The translations under genes were made by a program, and so were the position numbers. A stretch of 64,000 bases of DNA from Collimonas humicola. Its GTDB lineage: Bacteria > Pseudomonadota > Gammaproteobacteria > Burkholderiales > Burkholderiaceae_D. Positions 61,826 through 64,000 of the stretch are shown one piece after another; within the stretch, counting starts at the first letter, position 1, and each line of letters starts with the position of its first letter. The notes under the pieces are model-generated. The model saw nothing but the letters and a program-made list of their open reading frames with translations. It was not told where the DNA came from and searched no databases. Where the stretch lies: contig NZ_JAGQEE010000003.1 of NCBI RefSeq assembly GCF_018304945.1, forward strand, positions 186,001 to 250,000, in the 5' to 3' direction.

Positions 61826-61852
61826 TGCTCTGTACTGCACCAGTACGACGGA

Positions 61853-64000
61853 TTACTCGCGGTCGAGGTCCATGTCGATACCCAGCGAGCGGATTTCTTT
61901 CAACAACACGTTGAAGGATTCCGGCATGCCTGCATCGATCACATGGTCACCCTTGACCAGGTTTTCATACACCTTGGTACGACCGTTCACGTCATCCGAC
62001 TTCACTGTCAGCATTTCCTGCAGCACGTACGATGCACCGTAAGCTTCCAATGCCCAAACTTCCATCTCACCGAAACGCTGGCCGCCGAACTGTGCTTTAC
62101 CGCCCAGTGGCTGCTGTGTAACCAGCGAGTAAGGACCGGTGGAACGTGCATGCATCTTGTCGTCGACCAGATGGTGCAGTTTCAGGTAATGCATGTAGCC
62201 GACCGTGACGTTACGCTCGAAGGCTTCGCCGGTACGGCCGTCATACATCGTGACCTGGTTCTTCGAAGGCGTCATGCCTAGCTGCTTGGCGATGGCGTCC
62301 GGATAAGCCAGGTCCAGCATGCGACGAATTTCTTCTTCGTGCGCACCGTCGAACACTGGTGTCGCGAACGGCACACCTTGCTTCAGGTTGTCTGCCAGAT
62401 GGAAGATTTCCTCGTCGCTCATCGCGTCCAGATCTTCTGTCTTGCCCGATTCGTTGTAGATCGTGTTCAGGAACTTGCGCAGCTCGGCAATCTTGGCTTG
62501 CGCCTTCAGCATTTCGCCGATACGCAGGCCCAGACCCTTGGCAGCCCAGCCCAGATGGACTTCCAGAACCTGACCGATGTTCATACGCGATGGCACGCCC
62601 AGCGGGTTCAGCACGATGTCTGCCGGCGTACCGTCGGCCATGTGCGGCATGTCTTCAATCGGCAGGATGCGAGAAACCACACCCTTGTTACCGTGGCGGC
62701 CCGCCATCTTGTCGCCTGGTTGCAGGCGGCGTTTGACAGCCAGGTAAACCTTGACCATCTTTTGTACGCCAGGCTGCAGCTCGTCGCCCTGAGTCAGCTT
62801 CTTGCGCTTTTCTTCAAATGCCAGATCGAACTGGTGACGCTTCTCGGCGATCGACTCCTTGATCGCTTCCAACGCTACCGCTGCATCGTCGTCCGCCGGG
62901 CGGATATCGAACCAGTGGTATTTGTCCAGGTCTGCCAGGTATTCCTTGGTCAGCTTGCTGCCCTTGGCCAGCTTCTTAGGACCGCCGTTGACAACCTTGC
63001 CGATCAACATGCGTTCCAGACGCTCGAAGGCATCGCCTTCAACAATCCGCAACTGGTCGTTCAAGTCCAGGCGATAGCGCTGCAGTTCATCGTCGATGAT
63101 CTGCTGTGCGCGCTTGTCGCGCTGGATGCCTTCGCGGGTAAACACTTGCACATCGATCACGGTGCCGACCATGCCTGAAGGCACGCGCAGCGATGTATCT
63201 TTAACGTCAGAAGCTTTTTCACCGAAGATCGCGCGCAGCAGCTTTTCTTCCGGTGTCAGCTGGGTTTCGCCCTTAGGCGTCACCTTACCGACCAGCGTAT
63301 CGCCGGCTTCAACTTCAGCGCCGATGTAGACGATGCCGGATTCATCCAGACGCGCCAGCTGGTTTTCAGCCAGGTTGGAGATGTCGCGGGTGATTTCTTC
63401 AGCGCCCAGCTTGGTGTCGCGTGCAACGACCGACAACTCTTCGATATGGATCGAGGTGTAGCGGTCGTCAGCCACGACTTTTTCGGAGATCAGGATCGAA
63501 TCTTCGAAGTTGTAGCCGTTCCATGGCATAAACGCCACCAGCATGTTCTGACCCAGGGCCAGTTCGCCCAGATCGGTCGATGCGCCATCGGCGATCACGT
63601 CGTGCTTGGCGACGCGGTCGCCAACCTGCACGATTGGCCGCTGGTTGATGTTGGTGTTCTGGTTCGAACGTGTGTACTTGATCAGGTTGTAGATATCGAC
63701 ACCGACTTCGCCGGCAGTCGCTTCTTCGTCATTCACGCGAATCACGACACGACCTGCATCGACGTAATCAACGATACCGCCACGCAGTGCCTGCACGGTG
63801 GTACCCGAGTCAACTGCCACGGTACGTTCAATGCCGGTACCGACCAATGCCTTCTCTGGACGCAGGCAAGGAACTGCCTGACGCTGCATGTTGGCGCCCA
63901 TCAATGCACGGTTCGCGTCATCGTGTTCGAGGAACGGGATCAGCGAAGCAGCAACCGAAACCACCTGGCCTGGCGCCACGTCCATGTACTGGACGCGTTC
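61853..64000 (-). CDS. rpoB: DNA-directed RNA polymerase subunit beta, C-terminal half (5' end outside window)
   Basis: The frame is open to the window edge and encodes the last 715 residues. It enters at [14 protein letters not shown], just after the rifampicin-binding region, which is not included. Landmarks are [17 protein letters not shown], the active-site-proximal [15 protein letters not shown], and the C-terminus MDLDRE. rpoC follows after 104 bp. Confidence 0.98.
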   Translation of the reverse strand, partial: ERVQYMDVAPGQVVSVAASLIPFLEHDDANRALMGANMQRQAVPCLRPEKALVGTGIERTVAVDSGTTVQALRGGIVDYVDAGRVVIRVNDEEATAGEVGVDIYNLIKYTRSNQNTNINQRPIVQVGDRVAKHDVIADGASTDLGELALGQNMLVAFMPWNGYNFEDSILISEKVVADDRYTSIHIEELSVVARDTKLGAEEITRDISNLAENQLARLDESGIVYIGAEVEAGDTLVGKVTPKGETQLTPEEKLLRAIFGEKASDVKDTSLRVPSGMVGTVIDVQVFTREGIQRDKRAQQIIDDELQRYRLDLNDQLRIVEGDAFERLERMLIGKVVNGGPKKLAKGSKLTKEYLADLDKYHWFDIRPADDDAAVALEAIKESIAEKRHQFDLAFEEKRKKLTQGDELQPGVQKMVKVYLAVKRRLQPGDKMAGRHGNKGVVSRILPIEDMPHMADGTPADIVLNPLGVPSRMNIGQVLEVHLGWAAKGLGLRIGEMLKAQAKIAELRKFLNTIYNESGKTEDLDAMSDEEIFHLADNLKQGVPFATPVFDGAHEEEIRRMLDLAYPDAIAKQLGMTPSKNQVTMYDGRTGEAFERNVTVGYMHYLKLHHLVDDKMHARSTGPYSLVTQQPLGGKAQFGGQRFGEMEVWALEAYGASYVLQEMLTVKSDDVNGRTKVYENLVKGDHVIDAGMPESFNVLLKEIRSLGIDMDLDRE

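Overview
The window is chromosomal DNA of a betaproteobacterium, most likely an Oxalobacteraceae member of Collimonas/Herbaspirillum/Janthinobacterium type. This is judged from the protein sequences, the GC-rich coding style and gene orders such as rpoN-hpf, pilMNOPQ-aroKB-dgt divergent from mrcA, cyaY/lptM-lysA, and str-S10-spc-alpha with rpmJ-infA after secY. The genus is an inference; no 16S rRNA or tRNA gene was seen. Almost everything is core genome. No insertion sequence, prophage or CRISPR array was recognised.

Layout. 1-1.9 kb: the 3' end of rpoN, hpf, and a DUF4197 exported protein. 1.9-12.8 kb: the type IV pilus assembly operon pilMNOPQ, running into a one-frame shikimate kinase/dehydroquinate synthase (aroKB) and dgt, divergent from the penicillin-binding protein gene mrcA. 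12.9-18.3 kb: the main accessory stretch, with three tandem DUF2827 paralogues that look like GT-B glycosyltransferases, a small exported protein and an exported MORN-repeat protein. 18.6-21.3 kb: cyaY, lptM, lysA and an outer-membrane barrel. 21.2-27.8 kb: periplasmic redox and cytochrome maturation (msrPQ, a HAD phosphatase, ccsB-resB, cytochrome c4). 28-35.7 kb: engB, a candidate small RNA, hemB, a fatty-acid-hydroxylase-like membrane protein overlapping a CorA-like transporter, a 1-Cys peroxiredoxin, dsbD and cutA.

35.8-55.2 kb: the continuous minus-strand ribosomal block, transcribed in the order rpsL-rpsG-fusA-tuf-rpsJ / rplC...rpsQ / rplN...secY-infA-rpmJ-rpsM-rpsK / rpsD-rpoA-rplQ. 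A promoter matching the consensus well lies before rpsL and another before rplC. An intrinsic-terminator-like hairpin separates rpsJ from rplC, so rpsJ appears to belong to the str unit. Most gaps longer than about 60 bp in the block hold a stem-loop. 55.6-57.4 kb: a plus-strand alkaline-phosphatase-superfamily membrane transferase (phosphoethanolamine-transferase type) between the str operon and rpoBC. 57.5-64 kb: rpoC and the 3' half of rpoB, separated by a gap carrying a perfect 12-bp-stem palindrome.

Best leads for something undescribed: the DUF2827 trio with its exported neighbours, the engB-hemB intergenic small RNA candidate, the rpoB-rpoC palindrome, and the segmented hairpin-rich organisation of the ribosomal block.
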